This document shows, one piece after another, positions 21,376 through 32,019 of a stretch of 64,000 nt of DNA; the first letter of the stretch is position 1; the number at the start of each line of letters is the position of its first letter. The stretch comes from Pilatotrama ljubarskyi (lineage: Eukaryota > Basidiomycota > Agaricomycetes > Polyporales > Polyporaceae), in NCBI GenBank assembly GCA_022385805.1, contig MU277722.1, positions 108,141-172,140 of the forward strand, read 5' to 3'. The notes below the pieces were generated by a model. The model saw only the letters and a program-made list of their open reading frames with translations. It made no database searches and had not been told where the DNA came from. Position numbers and translations under genes: made by a program.

Positions 21376-23315
21376 CTAAGCATCTCCGTTCCCGGCCGCC
21401 ACATCCTCTACTGCCGCAACCTGAATCGGCGCAGAGGGTGACACCGGCAGGCGATGCGCGCCTCTCCTCCCATCCTGAATGGCAAGCAACAACTGCTCGA
21501 CGTCGTGCCAATTCTGATGCCTCTCCCGATAATACATCATTTTAGTCCCCGGGTACTGCGCATCCGCGTCCGACAAGTCGAGGTTCGGGAACAAGCGGTC
21601 CAACAGCATGGCATACGCGCGATGCTTCGGCAGCCCGTCCTTCTCCACGAGCGACGTCCGGAACACCTGCAGCCCATGATCCAGCAACGGCACCGTCCTC
21701 AGCTCGGGCAGCCCAAACGGCTCCGTCATGCACACATACGGCCACACGAGGCGCACAAGCCGGGGATGACGCTGCGCGAACAGGATGAGTGCCTGCGCTG
21801 AGGGCGGGTCGTCGATAGCAAGGTCCTCCTCGTCCCCGTCCGACTCGCCGAAGCTCATCTCGAAGTCGACAAGGTTCGGCCATGCCTGCGCCATGGTGCA
21901 GAGCGCGGCGTCCGTCACGGGCAGCGAGTCCTGCAGCTTGTCCATGCGGAACGTGACGTGCGTGAGCCCATCGAGCGCGAGCGCAGGCTGCACGACCTCG
22001 AGGAGGCTGGTCGGGAGCTGGTACGACGCGAAGGCGAACTCGAGGCGCCTGAGAGCGCGCGTGGCAGTCGTCGTGAGCGCCGCCATGAGGAGCGCCAGCT
22101 CGGGGTCGTCCTGCGGCATAAGGTGCCACTCTGTGAATCTGAGAGCAAGTGAGTCGAGCTGTACCGGGGCGACTGCCTCCAGGAAGATGGCGCATACGCG
22201 CGGAGCGCCGATGATCTTCAGGTCCCGTAGGGCTGAAAAGGGTGATCTCGGCCGGGTGATCGGAAGGGCAGTCACGTCGAAAAGCAGCCTTGCGGAGACC
22301 GTGAGTTTGCGGAGGCCGGAGAAGCCCGACAGTGTTTGGAGGATCTCTGCATCCAGGAGGAACGATGTCATAATCTCCAGCTCTTGCAGATGCGACAGCT
22401 GCGGCCAGGGTGGGAGGACAGGCTGCATGGACGCCGTGAGGTAGCCATGACTGGTGATGCGGAGGCTCGCGAGGTGCGGGATGCAGACCTTCTGCGCGAC
22501 CTCCATGACTGTGGTGATGATGTGCTGGGCTTCTTCCGTTCCTGACAGAGCCGGTTCTACCGAAAGCACGAGATGTCGCAGCGTCGGGGTGAGCAGGACG
22601 ATACGGCCAGGTTCTGACGCGGAGACTCGGAGCGATTCGAGTCGTTGGAGTTGAGGGATGAGGCTGAATCCCGCGGTGCACCTCCTTGAAAGAAATGTCC
22701 ACACCCACGGTGATATATGTTTATCTCCGGAGGTGTATAATTCTCTGACGCGCCATGCATACTCCTGGAAGCGAGCCCACTCTGCGTCGCTCACATCTCG
22801 CGTGAGCACCTGGGAGATCGGGGAGAAATGTTAGCGATGATAATCCTCCCGCGGCTTTTTCGGCAGATATCCCAAATTCCAAAGCCTTTCACAGCGTCAG
22901 GACACCTTATGACATGCTTGAACAACCTGAAGAGGCAAGAGACGGCCCGTTCTGTGTGGAAGTTCGGGTACCGCGCATTCCCCGACACTGTCATAGGTTC
23001 CGGGTTCGGACTATGTGTGTCAAATATAGAGGAACTCACGTAGGACTTGTCCGCATGCCGAGTGAAAGACGGCAGAATGGACAGCAGCGAGACGAGGCCG
23101 TCCGTCACCCGCCACAACACGCTGAGCGCAGGCCCGGAGAAGGCGTGACAAACTCGGGCTGCACGAGCAAGTGTCCGCTGAGCTTCGCGCCTTCGTACAC
23201 GGTCTTTTGGGAGAGCATTCTCGTCCAGGGGTCTTCCAGGCGTTAGATAGTCGAATATTTCCACCAGGATCTCCGGGCAGAGGAGGGCACGGGATGCCGC
23301 AGCAGAGCGTTCCAT
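21376..23315 (-). CDS. F-box protein copy 2 (intact, 2 exons)
   Basis: 569 residues. Exon 1 is 23315-23040 (92 codons), a 230 bp intron runs GTGAGT...CCCAG, and exon 2 is 22809-21376. The F-box spans about residues 10-70 (ALLCPEILVEIFDYL .. LARAARVCHAFSGPALSVLW). The rest forms irregular leucine-rich repeats and a conserved C-terminal part (RTSLVEKDGLPKHRAYAMLLDRLFPNLDLSDADAQYPG). It is the intact, collinear partner of the nonsense-mutated copy at 5780, and its upstream flank (about 23480-23570) resembles that copy's flank (5590-5700). The likely role is substrate adaptor of SCF ubiquitin ligase. Its 3' end is about 260 bp from the right inverted-duplication arm. Confidence 0.88.
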
Positions 23316-24163
23316 GCTGGCAGGATAGCAGAATCCTCAGATGGAGAAAGATAGTACAGTGACAGAATGTTCAAATCAAGAAGAAGCAGCCGCTACTGGA
23401 AGCAAGAGATCCTGGAAACAGCAGCAACTTGCAAGGGTTTCGGTTTCGCAGTACTCGCAGTGGTAGGAGTAGAAAGACGCGTCGCAACATAGACGCCCGT
23501 CACTCGACGCGTCGACGCGACATGCGGTCCCGCCTCGGGCCGGTCGGTCCACAGGGTATCCTGAGAGGGTGAACTATAGCAGCCACTAGCGCATACTTCC
23601 CGGAGGGTAGCACATGGTTTGATTCAAGTTTGTATCGCAGATGTCGTCAGCGTCATAGGCCCTAGCTTGCTTCCTTTTTTTTTAACCTGGCAAGGTGAAA
23701 TATTTGCTGCTGCCATATACAGCGAGTAAGCTGCCCTTTGGAGCGTAGGCGGCCGTTGGAACCCTACACTAGTGAAGTTCGCGTCTTCCTAGGAGTCGTG
23801 TAACTTCTGTCTCCAAGAGCGCAGGGCGCTCAAATTCACGGTCAAGATGATAGAATGGGAACAGACAGCGCACGCGCTGCGTATCTTTTGTTCACCAGAT
23901 CGTGGTCGACAAGACATGATCAGATGCGGCGCCAAGGATATCCTACTGTACAGGTACGATAGAAACAACAAAGTCCGGCGGTGGGGGGTGGTAGTCGAAA
24001 GCGACGATGGGTAACCAGAACGACAACGACACGAGAGAACTACAGATCCGGGGGGCAGATGGGATAGGTACAGACAGGGTATCCCGCAGAGCAAACGTAA
24101 CAGCCAAGGGACAGACGAGAGGGAAGGACGGCGGCGGCGGATGAGGACCCGAGGGGAGACCTA
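23316..24163. other. Intergenic, F-box 2 upstream flank and PKA 3' flank
   Basis: The first 250 bp resemble the region upstream of F-box copy 1, including GCGTCGACGCG and CGAGGCGG(G)ACCGC elements. The remainder holds no gene that I can support; a short T run occurs near 23675. Confidence 0.5.
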
Positions 24164-26079
24164 TCATGAGTCGGTGTACTCGAAATCGGGGAACCGGTCG
24201 CCGAAGGGGTCGGGCGTGCTCTTGCCGTATTGCGCCGCTGCGTTGTCTTCTGGGTATCGTTCAAATCTGCACCTCGCACCGTCAGCACTGGTCCGCGGCA
24301 GTTGCATAGGTGTATAGAGACTCACGCGCTGGCGTCGCCGTCGCTCGCTATCCGCGGCAGATACGGCGCGGTGATCTCCCGGTTCAACAACTTCTTCCAG
24401 TCGACCTCGCGGAACCATGGGTGCGCGAACACGTCGCCCGCGCCGTGCTGCAGGTTTCCGAAGCGCTTTGACGGGTCGCGCTCCATGAACTTGAGGATGA
24501 GGTCCGTTGCGTTTGGGTGGAACGCGGGCCATTTGATGCACGCGGGGCCCTGCGCGATCTTCTCGTACAACACGACGGGCGAGATGTCCGGCTCGTGGAA
24601 CGGTGGAAGCCCCGAGAGCATCTCGAAAATGAGCACGCCGAGCGCGTACCAGTCTACGCTCTTGTTGTATCGCGCGTTCCCGATGATCTGGTTCCATGCT
24701 GTCAGACATCTGTGAATGATACGGCGGGCGCGAGCAAAACTCACCTCGGGTGCGAGGTAGTCGGGGGTCCCGCACAGCGTCCACGCGGTTGTTGTGCAGT
24801 ACTTTGCGAAGCCGAAGTCGGCGATCTTGATGTGTCCGTCAAAGTTGAGCAGTATGTTCTCCGGCTTTAGGTCGCGGTAAATGATGTCTTTCGAGTGGAG
24901 GTAGTTCAACGCTAGCGCGACCTCGGCCGCGTAGAACTTTGCGACGGGGTCCGGGAAACGCTATAGAGATGGTAGGGGTGGAGACGGTCAGCATGGCGGC
25001 GAAGCAAGTGAGGGCGGCCCGGAACTGACGTTCGATCGCCGGAGGAGGGTGAAGAGTTCGCCGCCGGGGACAAAGTCCATGACCATGTACAGGTTCGCGG
25101 TGTCCTGGAACGCGCCCCAGAGGTTGATGATGAACGGGTGCTGGACCGCTTGCAGCATCATTTGTTCGTTGCGCGTGTGCGACTCCTGCTTCATCCGCAC
25201 GATCTTTTCCTTGTTCAGGACCTTGATCGCGTAGAAGCGGAGGTTGTGTTTGCTCCGCACTAACGGAGCAGAGGGTTAGCGCGATGCTTGGGAGAGGTGC
25301 TAGTGCTTAGCGCCCATAATGCATGCATCCCACGGCAGGTGTACCCGCGGGCTAGGATGTAAGCTCTACGGGCGTATGGTAGAGTACTCACCGAGGTGCA
25401 CGCGGCCGAAGCTACCGGTTCCGAGGGTGCGCTGGATGATGAAGTCGGAGAGGCGATACGATCCTCTTGACCGGCGGACCTCGATCGACTCGCTCTGAGG
25501 CTGTGGGGACCTGTCCTGCTGCTGGAGGACCTCGGCCTGGGTCTTGACCCATTCGTGGAGAGATGTACGCTCGGTCGATATCGACGCCCGATGCTCAAGG
25601 GAGAGGGTGGAGGTATACGAGGAGGCGGCGGAGGAGGAGGCGGACGAGTCGGGGTGCTTGTTGTGACCCAGATGGAGTTTGGATGCCATTCTCTTGATCA
25701 TGAATGCGAACGTCCGGCGCGCGCTGCGCGTGAAACGTTGCGAGTGGAACGGGGCGGACGACGTCGAGGGTGAACTGGAGGTCGCAGTCGACGTCGATGA
25801 GGAGGGAGAGGGAGGGCGGCGAGAAGTGGTGAGGTGCACGCTCCAGATGAAGGGCCATTGTTCTTGGTTAGACGCCGCGCGGCTGTAGCCGGCGATCTCA
25901 TCTTTGTTGTGGGTGTTGTCTTCCCAGATGGGGCGTGCGCGCGTCCTTGTTCTGACCATGTCTTGTTCCGACCTGGACAATGTCGTCGTCGTCGTCGTCG
26001 TCGTCGTCGCGCCAGAGGATGAGAGCGGGATGAAAGTCGAGTGAGTCCGTCGCCAGGCATCGCGCGTGCTAAAATGCAT
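24164..26079 (-). CDS. PKA1: cAMP-dependent protein kinase catalytic subunit
   Basis: About 532 residues in five exons: 26079-25392, 25259-25030, 24960-24745, 24687-24326, 24266-24164. Kinase landmarks in order are the glycine loop LGTGSFGRV (219-227), Lys242 in FYAIK, the catalytic loop [11 protein letters not shown] in ADFGFAK, the activation segment [13 protein letters not shown] with the PKA-type Thr, and [15 protein letters not shown]. The AGC tail ends in PDFEYTDS. This combination is diagnostic of the PKA catalytic subunit, which is held inactive by the regulatory subunit until cAMP binds. The start is uncertain: the first ATG gives about 218 residues before the kinase domain with a run of Thr residues encoded by a triplet repeat, while ATG codons near residue 127 (MIKRMASKL) would give a shorter form. 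Confidence 0.92.
25980..26010 (-). repeat. Trinucleotide repeat (GTC/ACG) in the PKA N-terminal coding region
   Basis: Nine or so tandem GTC triplets, read as ACG on the coding strand, encode a Thr run in the N-terminal extension of PKA if the upstream start is used. Such a repeat is prone to length change. Confidence 0.8.
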
Positions 26080-27597
26080 CGCGCGGGCCCCCCGCGCGCC
26101 ACAGAGTCATGGGGCCGTCGTGCGCGTCGGCCGACTGCGTGAGGCGCGCGTCGCCGCCCGGGGCAGGGAGCATTCTTCGCTACCGACCTCCTGTGTTCCA
26201 CAGCCACCGCTGTGCCTTGCTCGCCGCCCAGCTGTGTCGCAATTTTCCGCAGAAACGTTGTCTCCTGTTACCCCGCATTGTGACCGCATTCGGCCTTCAT
26301 TCGGTCCTCGGGACCCGCTCTCGGTACCGACGCACAAGTCCTGAGACTACACAAGATCCTACAAGATGGCGGAAGGCCCTTTGAAGCCACATAAGACTTG
26401 CTCCTCGCCGTCAGATGGCCGCTAGTCTTGTGTAACAGTGTAGCGGCATTCTGCAGGCGGCCGCACGCGGACGAGACAAACGCTACGATATCGATAGGTC
26501 CCGCTATTCTCCAAGGTCATTGGCCACGAGCGTACACATGCTGACGGCCGACTTTTTCGTCCGCTGCGCATCCGGGCGGCTCTCGAAAACGAAAACCAGT
26601 AGCCCCGGATCCTACTCGCTGCTGCAGCGCGCGTGCGTCGAGCAGGGGCGCGCGGGAGTGGATGCTCGATTAAGCGGCTTGACTACATCCGCCGTGCGGG
26701 GTGGAGCCCTTGCTCGGTTCCCCAGCGTTGCAGCCCTGGTACAAAGCAACGGGTGTGGTCAAACATCCGTCTACACTCCTTCCTATTGGCTCACGCTGAC
26801 GATGACTCTAGAGAGCTACAGCGCACCTCGTACACGGCTGTTTCACGTTTCGTCGCTCGAGCTCGAGCGTCGTACCTGCGTGGTGCTAGGGACAGCATAA
26901 TTGCAGACGCATTTTTCTCCGTACCTGGGTCTCGGTCAACCGTTGATACGCCTCGAGCACGCAGCGAACACCTCCGGTCGCGATTGCAATTTATTTCTTG
27001 TGGCGCTTTCTGAGTGGTACGGGAGTTGGAGGGAGGCAATTCATTCGGGATGTTCACCGTCTGGTATGCTATACGTTCAGCACGCCGGTACATGGTAACC
27101 ACAGGCCCAGCGTTTGAATCGATCAGACCACCGGTGCAGTGACAATCTCTCACTCACTCTCACTTTCTCTCTCACGAGGCCCCTGCGAACTCAGGCCAGG
27201 CCGTCGCCTATCGGTCGTGGTCCCGATCGGTATCGCAGCGGCTCCACCAGCGGATGCTCGCACTTGAAGTGTCGAAGGACCTCACACATCCGTTGCTGCC
27301 ACTGGATGGGCAAATATTCCGTCCGCGAAGAGCCAGCCTTGGACATAGCCGGGGTGGAGCCTCACCCGCCTCATCGACGCTCAACCCCGGCGGATATATT
27401 CAACCGTCGGATTGCCGTACCTGCCCGTCGCTTCCATGGTGCGCGGGTCCCCTGCTTCCAAAGCGGAAGCCAGACAGCGGTCCGATTTTCCTACGCCTTG
27501 GCGGGCGTAGCAATATCTTGACACACCAGTATACCGTCGCCGGTCTGTCCTCCTCTCACAGGCCTGGACGGGGAGGGCGGAAGTGGGTCCAAGGAGC
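26080..27597. other. Divergent intergenic region, PKA and aspartic protease 2
   Basis: 1.5 kb between two divergently transcribed genes. Short reading frames on both strands have no family support. It probably contains both promoters. Confidence 0.45.
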
Positions 27598-27606
27598 ATA
27601 TAAGCA
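27598..27606 (+). promoter_or_regulatory. TATA box of aspartic protease 2
   Basis: CATATAAGC about 88 bp before the ATG, matching in sequence and spacing the element in front of protease copy 1. Confidence 0.6.
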
Positions 27607-27686
27607 GCCTTGCTGGCCGCTCGAAGTCACCCATCATCCAACGACTTGTTCCTTCCACTACCTTCGTACTGTAGAAATTCCTCACA

Positions 27687-29226
27687 ATGTTCGTCAAGAC
27701 CAGCTTGATCACTCTTGCGCTTGTCCTCTCGACGAGGGCGTCTCCGGTTGTTGAGGGACTCGGCGTCCCTGTCCCCTTTGAGAAGCGCAATGGTATGACT
27801 ACCGAGGACGGCTGGTTCGACCACGAGAGCGCCATCCAACAGGTCGTCTATGACCGCAAGTATGTCGCACATCGTATCTCCAGATACGCCATACTCACAC
27901 GTCTCGCTGTGTAGCAAGCACCGACAGAACATGATCAACCTCGAGCACAACATAGGCCGGGAGGCTTTCAATGACGTACTTACTTCACTCTATCCTGAGT
28001 GCACAACGCACATTCTGACGTCTCCTCCTTTGTAGGGTGCGGAGATCATGCCCGTCGCTCACTACGACCCGCCCTCTCAAAAACGTCAGGCGGAGAAGCT
28101 CACTGACGAAGGCGGCGACGAGTACTGGGCAGGCACTATCAGCATCGGCACACCCCTTAAGAACTTCCTCATCGACTTCGACAGTCCGTCTCTCCCTCAC
28201 ACCCTTCTCCTGATCCTACCTCACATTAGGTTCTCTCTAGCTGGTTCCGCCGACCTCTGGGTGCCGTCCGTGAACTGCACGATCTCCGCATGCAGCAAGA
28301 AGGCCAAGTACAAGCCGTCCTCCTCGACCACCGGCGTCCGCAAAGACGGCACGTTCTCCATCCAGTACGCCGACGGCTCGCAGGTCACCGGGCCCGTCTA
28401 CACCGACACCGTCACCGTCGCAGGCATCACGGCGAAGAACCAGTACTTCTCCCCAGTGAACACGATCTCGGACCGATTTGGCTCGGAGGCGAGGGATGGG
28501 CTGCTCGGGATGGCGTTCCCCGCGATCTCGAACCTGCGCCAGAGCCCGTTCTTCAATACGGCGAAGACGCAGGGGGCGGTGAAGAGTGGCGTCTTCGGGT
28601 TCAAGCTGGCGAAGTCGGGCTCCGAACTCTACCTCGGCGGCACCAACACGAAGCTGTACACCGGCGCGATCGAGTACCACCAAGTCACCGGGTCTGGATT
28701 CTGGCAGGTCCCTGGTGCTAGCCTCCTCCTGGGCTCGACCGTACGGCAGCGTCCTCACCCCCTCGTTCCTTCGTCACGCTAACCAACCCTGCAGACCGTC
28801 CTTTCCGGCTTCCAAACGATCATCGACTCGGGCACGACGATCATCTACGGCCCGCCGAACGATGTCGCCACGCTCTACAAGTCCATCCCCGGGTCTCAGC
28901 TGTACGACCAGAAGAACGGTTTCTACTCGTTCCCGTGCAGCTCCGTGCCCGCGAACGTCGGCTTCAACTGGGGCGGGAGGACGTGGACGATCTCTGCTGC
29001 GAACTTCAACTTCGGGAAGGCCAGTAGCACGCGGTGTATCGGCGCGATCGCCGGCGTGGACCTGGGTCTGGGGACGAACACTTGGTTGTTAGGGGATAGG
29101 TGCGTTTTGATTCGCGGTCGATTGGTGAATGCCACGCTGATGTTGCGGCCATTCAGCTTCATGAAGAACGTGTACTCTGCCTTCTCGTTCGACTCAAATT
29201 CTGTCGGCTTCGCTCAGCTGAAGTAG
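27687..29226 (+). CDS. Secreted aspartic protease 2 (pepsin family A1)
   Basis: 418 residues in six exons: 27687-27859, 27915-27975, 28036-28183, 28241-28740, 28795-29099, 29157-29226. Exon lengths equal those of the copy at 11446 except that its exons 4 and 5 (302 + 198 nt) form one 500-nt exon here. Signal peptide MFVKTSLITLALVLS, propeptide, DTGSADLW (Asp127, built across intron 3, whose donor is GTCCGT), and DSGTT (Asp305) are all present. The enzyme should be secreted and active at acidic pH. Orientation is the same as copy 1, 16 kb away, with the PKA and F-box/SFC1 block between, so the duplication is dispersed rather than tandem. Confidence 0.93.
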
Positions 29227-29352
29227 TAGGAAAGTGCAAAATTGTTGCCATTGTCGGGGCCGTGGCCTCACGGAATAGAGCCGTCTACCATCTTCTTGTA
29301 AGTAGGTAGCCTAAGACATTAGCTGGAGCACTAGTCACATAGATTATGAATA

Positions 29353-29384
29353 ACATATATTATGCATTACATATATTATGCATT
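29353..29384. repeat. Two tandem copies of a 16-bp AT-rich unit
   Basis: ACATATATTATGCATT occurs twice in a row and is followed by ACATT. It lies 130 bp after the protease stop, between protease 2 and the kinase gene. It stands out in an otherwise GC-rich window. Confidence 0.8.
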
Positions 29385-29509
29385 ACATTAGAAGCCGGTT
29401 TGCAAACATCACCTCGGCTAATAGCCCAGATGGTTTGCAAACCGTAATGTAGACTCTCACCGACTCGGATGCACCTTTCAACAGACTCGATCTGAACCAG
29501 AACCAAGCC

Positions 29510-30542
29510 ATGTACTCTCCCACCCGCAGCACGCGCCAATGGCTGCTTTACTCTCTCTTCGAGACAATCACGGATGCACTGGACACCGTTCTTATGGTTA
29601 TTGTGCGACTCAAAAGGCCCGAGAAGAGCCTCCTTGTGAGTAGTCCGGGCCTGTATCCAGTGAGTGTGTCGTTTGACTGTAGTCACTTTCTTTCAGCCCT
29701 CCGACGTAGACGGATTGAGCGACGAGCAGCTCCTCGAGCTGCGGAAAACCGCTCCTGTAATAGACTCCATCGCCGGCGTCGTCAGATTGACGCCTGGCAC
29801 CGTCGCAAAGCCGTCCAAAGACTTGGAAGAAGACCCGCCAGACGCCTCTGAGGCCAACGCGCTCGACCTGGCCTTCGCTAAGACGATGATCCCCGTCCCA
29901 CGCGACCGCCGTGTTATCAATTGGGAGGGGGGCTTCCTCATTGTCATGGATTACATCGAGGGCCCAACGCTCGCGCAGGCGTGGCCCACGTTGTCTAAAT
30001 GGCGCAAGCTTCTCGTCGCGTTCACCTTGCGGCGTTACATCCGCCAGCTCCGCCGCCTGACTCAGGCACCCCCTGGGACACCGCCCGGCCCTTTGAGCAC
30101 GCAGGTGCGGATATGCGAGTCGCCTGTCTTCGGACAGGTGCAGTCGTCTCGCGGACCGTTCGCGTCATACGCTGAAATGTCCGCATTCTTCAACCAATGC
30201 CATCACATGGCGCTCGAAAATGAAGACGTGCCGCAGGACGACCCTGCACGGAAGGACCTATTTGACGACTCCGAGCCACTTGTTCTGACCCACCAGGATC
30301 TCAAACTACGGAACATCATGATGGACAGGAATGGTCGTATTTGGCTCGTGGACTGGACCTGGGCTGGCTACTACCCTCCGTGGTTCGAGTATGCGACGAT
30401 GACTATACAGAACGAGAGACCTGTTGTCAGCGGGACGGAGGACAAGTTCTGGCAGGCTTTGATTCCCTTCGTCTGCGGAACCCGGTACGTTAGGCAGCTC
30501 AAGTGGCTTACGAGGATGTGGGGATCGTTCGACTATCATTGA
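29510..30542 (+). CDS. APH-family phosphotransferase / kinase-like protein
   Basis: 323 residues. Exon 1 is 29510-29635, a 61 bp intron follows, and exon 2 is 29697-30542. The C-terminal lobe shows the aminoglycoside/choline-kinase type catalytic loop LTHQDLKLRN (His241, Asp243, Asn248) and the metal-binding Asp-Trp (Asp261) in LVDWTWAGYYPPWFEY. The segment FLIVMDYIEGPTLAQAWPTL is the hinge. Fungal members of this large family usually have unknown small-molecule substrates. The start MYSPTRS is preferred because the paralogue at 59337 starts at the equivalent MSHPAGN, while the sequence just upstream here is closed by a stop. A dead copy is at 4945. Confidence 0.85.
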
Positions 30543-30798
30543 TCATCCATGCACTCGGTCTTGTTTGTGTCACGCCAAAGAATCGGCGTCGTTCAATGCA
30601 TATGTGCGTCGAGTGGCAGAGAATTCGAAACGGTACCGTTCGTAGTTTGGCCCGCGATGGTCAAATATGTAGGCGCTCGTAGACTGCAGCCACAATCGCG
30701 CGCGTCGGACACGCGAGACGCGTCTTGCGGTTGACGTCCTTCCACCACCTCTCCCGTTCATCACGCGCTTCATTTCCTCATCCCTTCCGTCTCTACTA

Positions 30799-31686
30799 AT
30801 GCCCGCAGAAAGATCAGTCAAGGGGCCCCTACGACAAACTACGCTCTTCAGCTTCAGCAAGCCCGCACTTCCAAAACTAGCCAAAGCTGCGACCGCTTCC
30901 GCGTCTACGACCACGTCCGCGTCCGACGCGTCGACAATCAGACGCGTCCAGTCCCTGCCGACACCTGCGAGCGGGAGTGGGCAGAGCAAGAAGAAGGGAA
31001 AAGCGAAAGCAGGCGACGAGGAGCGCGCGGAGACGGATGTCGTGCTGTCGATCAAGCCCGAGTTCACGAAGCTCATCTCGGAGCGGAAGAAGAACCACGA
31101 GTACCGGAAGTACAAGCTGAAGGACTCTGTAAAGCGGCTGTGGCTGTATGAGACCGCGCCGACGTCTGCGATAACGTGAGTGGTACTCCCCGCTTCAGTG
31201 GTTGAGGAAGCTACGACGCGATGGGGTGGCTCTAACGGAGGGACGACTCGCGTCGCGCGAATCATCTCCTCGTCGAGGGTATCTGGACGTGTCAATCCAC
31301 CCCGTGAGTGATTCTGTCGCTTGGACGTCGCAAGGAGCGCTCTACACGCCAACGCCGACAGTTACTGCACCTATCACCCGTCAGCGCCGACACCTCACTC
31401 ACCCCTTCCCCTCCTCCCTCCTTTCAGATACGTCATGCAAACTACCAGACCCAAAGTACCTGGGGAAGTCAACGACCCCTCTGGGATCGGCAACGACGAC
31501 TTCGACGCCGGGCTCAAGCAGTCCAAGTACGGCTACCCCGTCACGGGCCTCTACCGGCTAAAGAAGCCCCTTACGACGCCTGAGCTGAAGGAGAGGTTCG
31601 ATATCGCTGTCCCGCAAGGGTGGAGGTACGCGACGAGGAGGCTGGTGGAGGAGGTCCCGCTAGAGGATATGGAGAAGGTGTTCTGA
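30799..31686 (+). CDS. ASCH/PUA-like domain protein with PIP-box-like N-terminus
   Basis: About 211 residues. Exon 1 is 30799-31175, a 252 bp intron follows, and exon 2 is 31428-31686. The first 75 residues are basic and Ser/Ala-rich and include QTTLFSFS (13-20), which resembles the PCNA-interacting Q-x-x-L-x-x-F motif. From about residue 75 (VVLSIKPEFTKLISERKKNHEYRKYKL) the pattern fits an ASCH/PUA-type beta-barrel with the expected Lys..Glu-x-Arg signature. It continues through YGYPVTGLYRLKKPLTTPELKERF. ASCH-type domains bind RNA or modified nucleotides, and a nuclear role is suggested by the N-terminus. Family assignment is from pattern only. The intron is long, so a small extra exon cannot be excluded. 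Confidence 0.65.
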
Positions 31687-32019
31687 CCGCGTGCGCAGGG
31701 CATCGGCGGTGGAACGAGTGAGTTTCTGGGTTTGGGGTCGCTTTGTACATTCTGTCGGTTCGGTCGCTTTCGTTCTGCTGAGATATCATACCCTCCAAGC
31801 TTGTACGATAGGATCGCCGTTTACGTCTCTGGTCTTCAAGTTCGCACACTGGACTCCACGCCTGGTTCAATAGGCGTCGAAAGGGCACGCAAAGTGGTAG
31901 GTTAAACAGACCCGTCCTGCGGGTCCAGCGTATCATGATCTTGGTATCCAGATCCCTGCCATACATACACTCGATTCTTCTCCATACGGTCCAGCGAAAC
32001 TAACGGAGCAGTTGGGTAT
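31687..32019. other. Intergenic between convergent genes
   Basis: 3' flanks of the ASCH-like gene and the KMSKS gene. No other feature seen. Confidence 0.5.
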
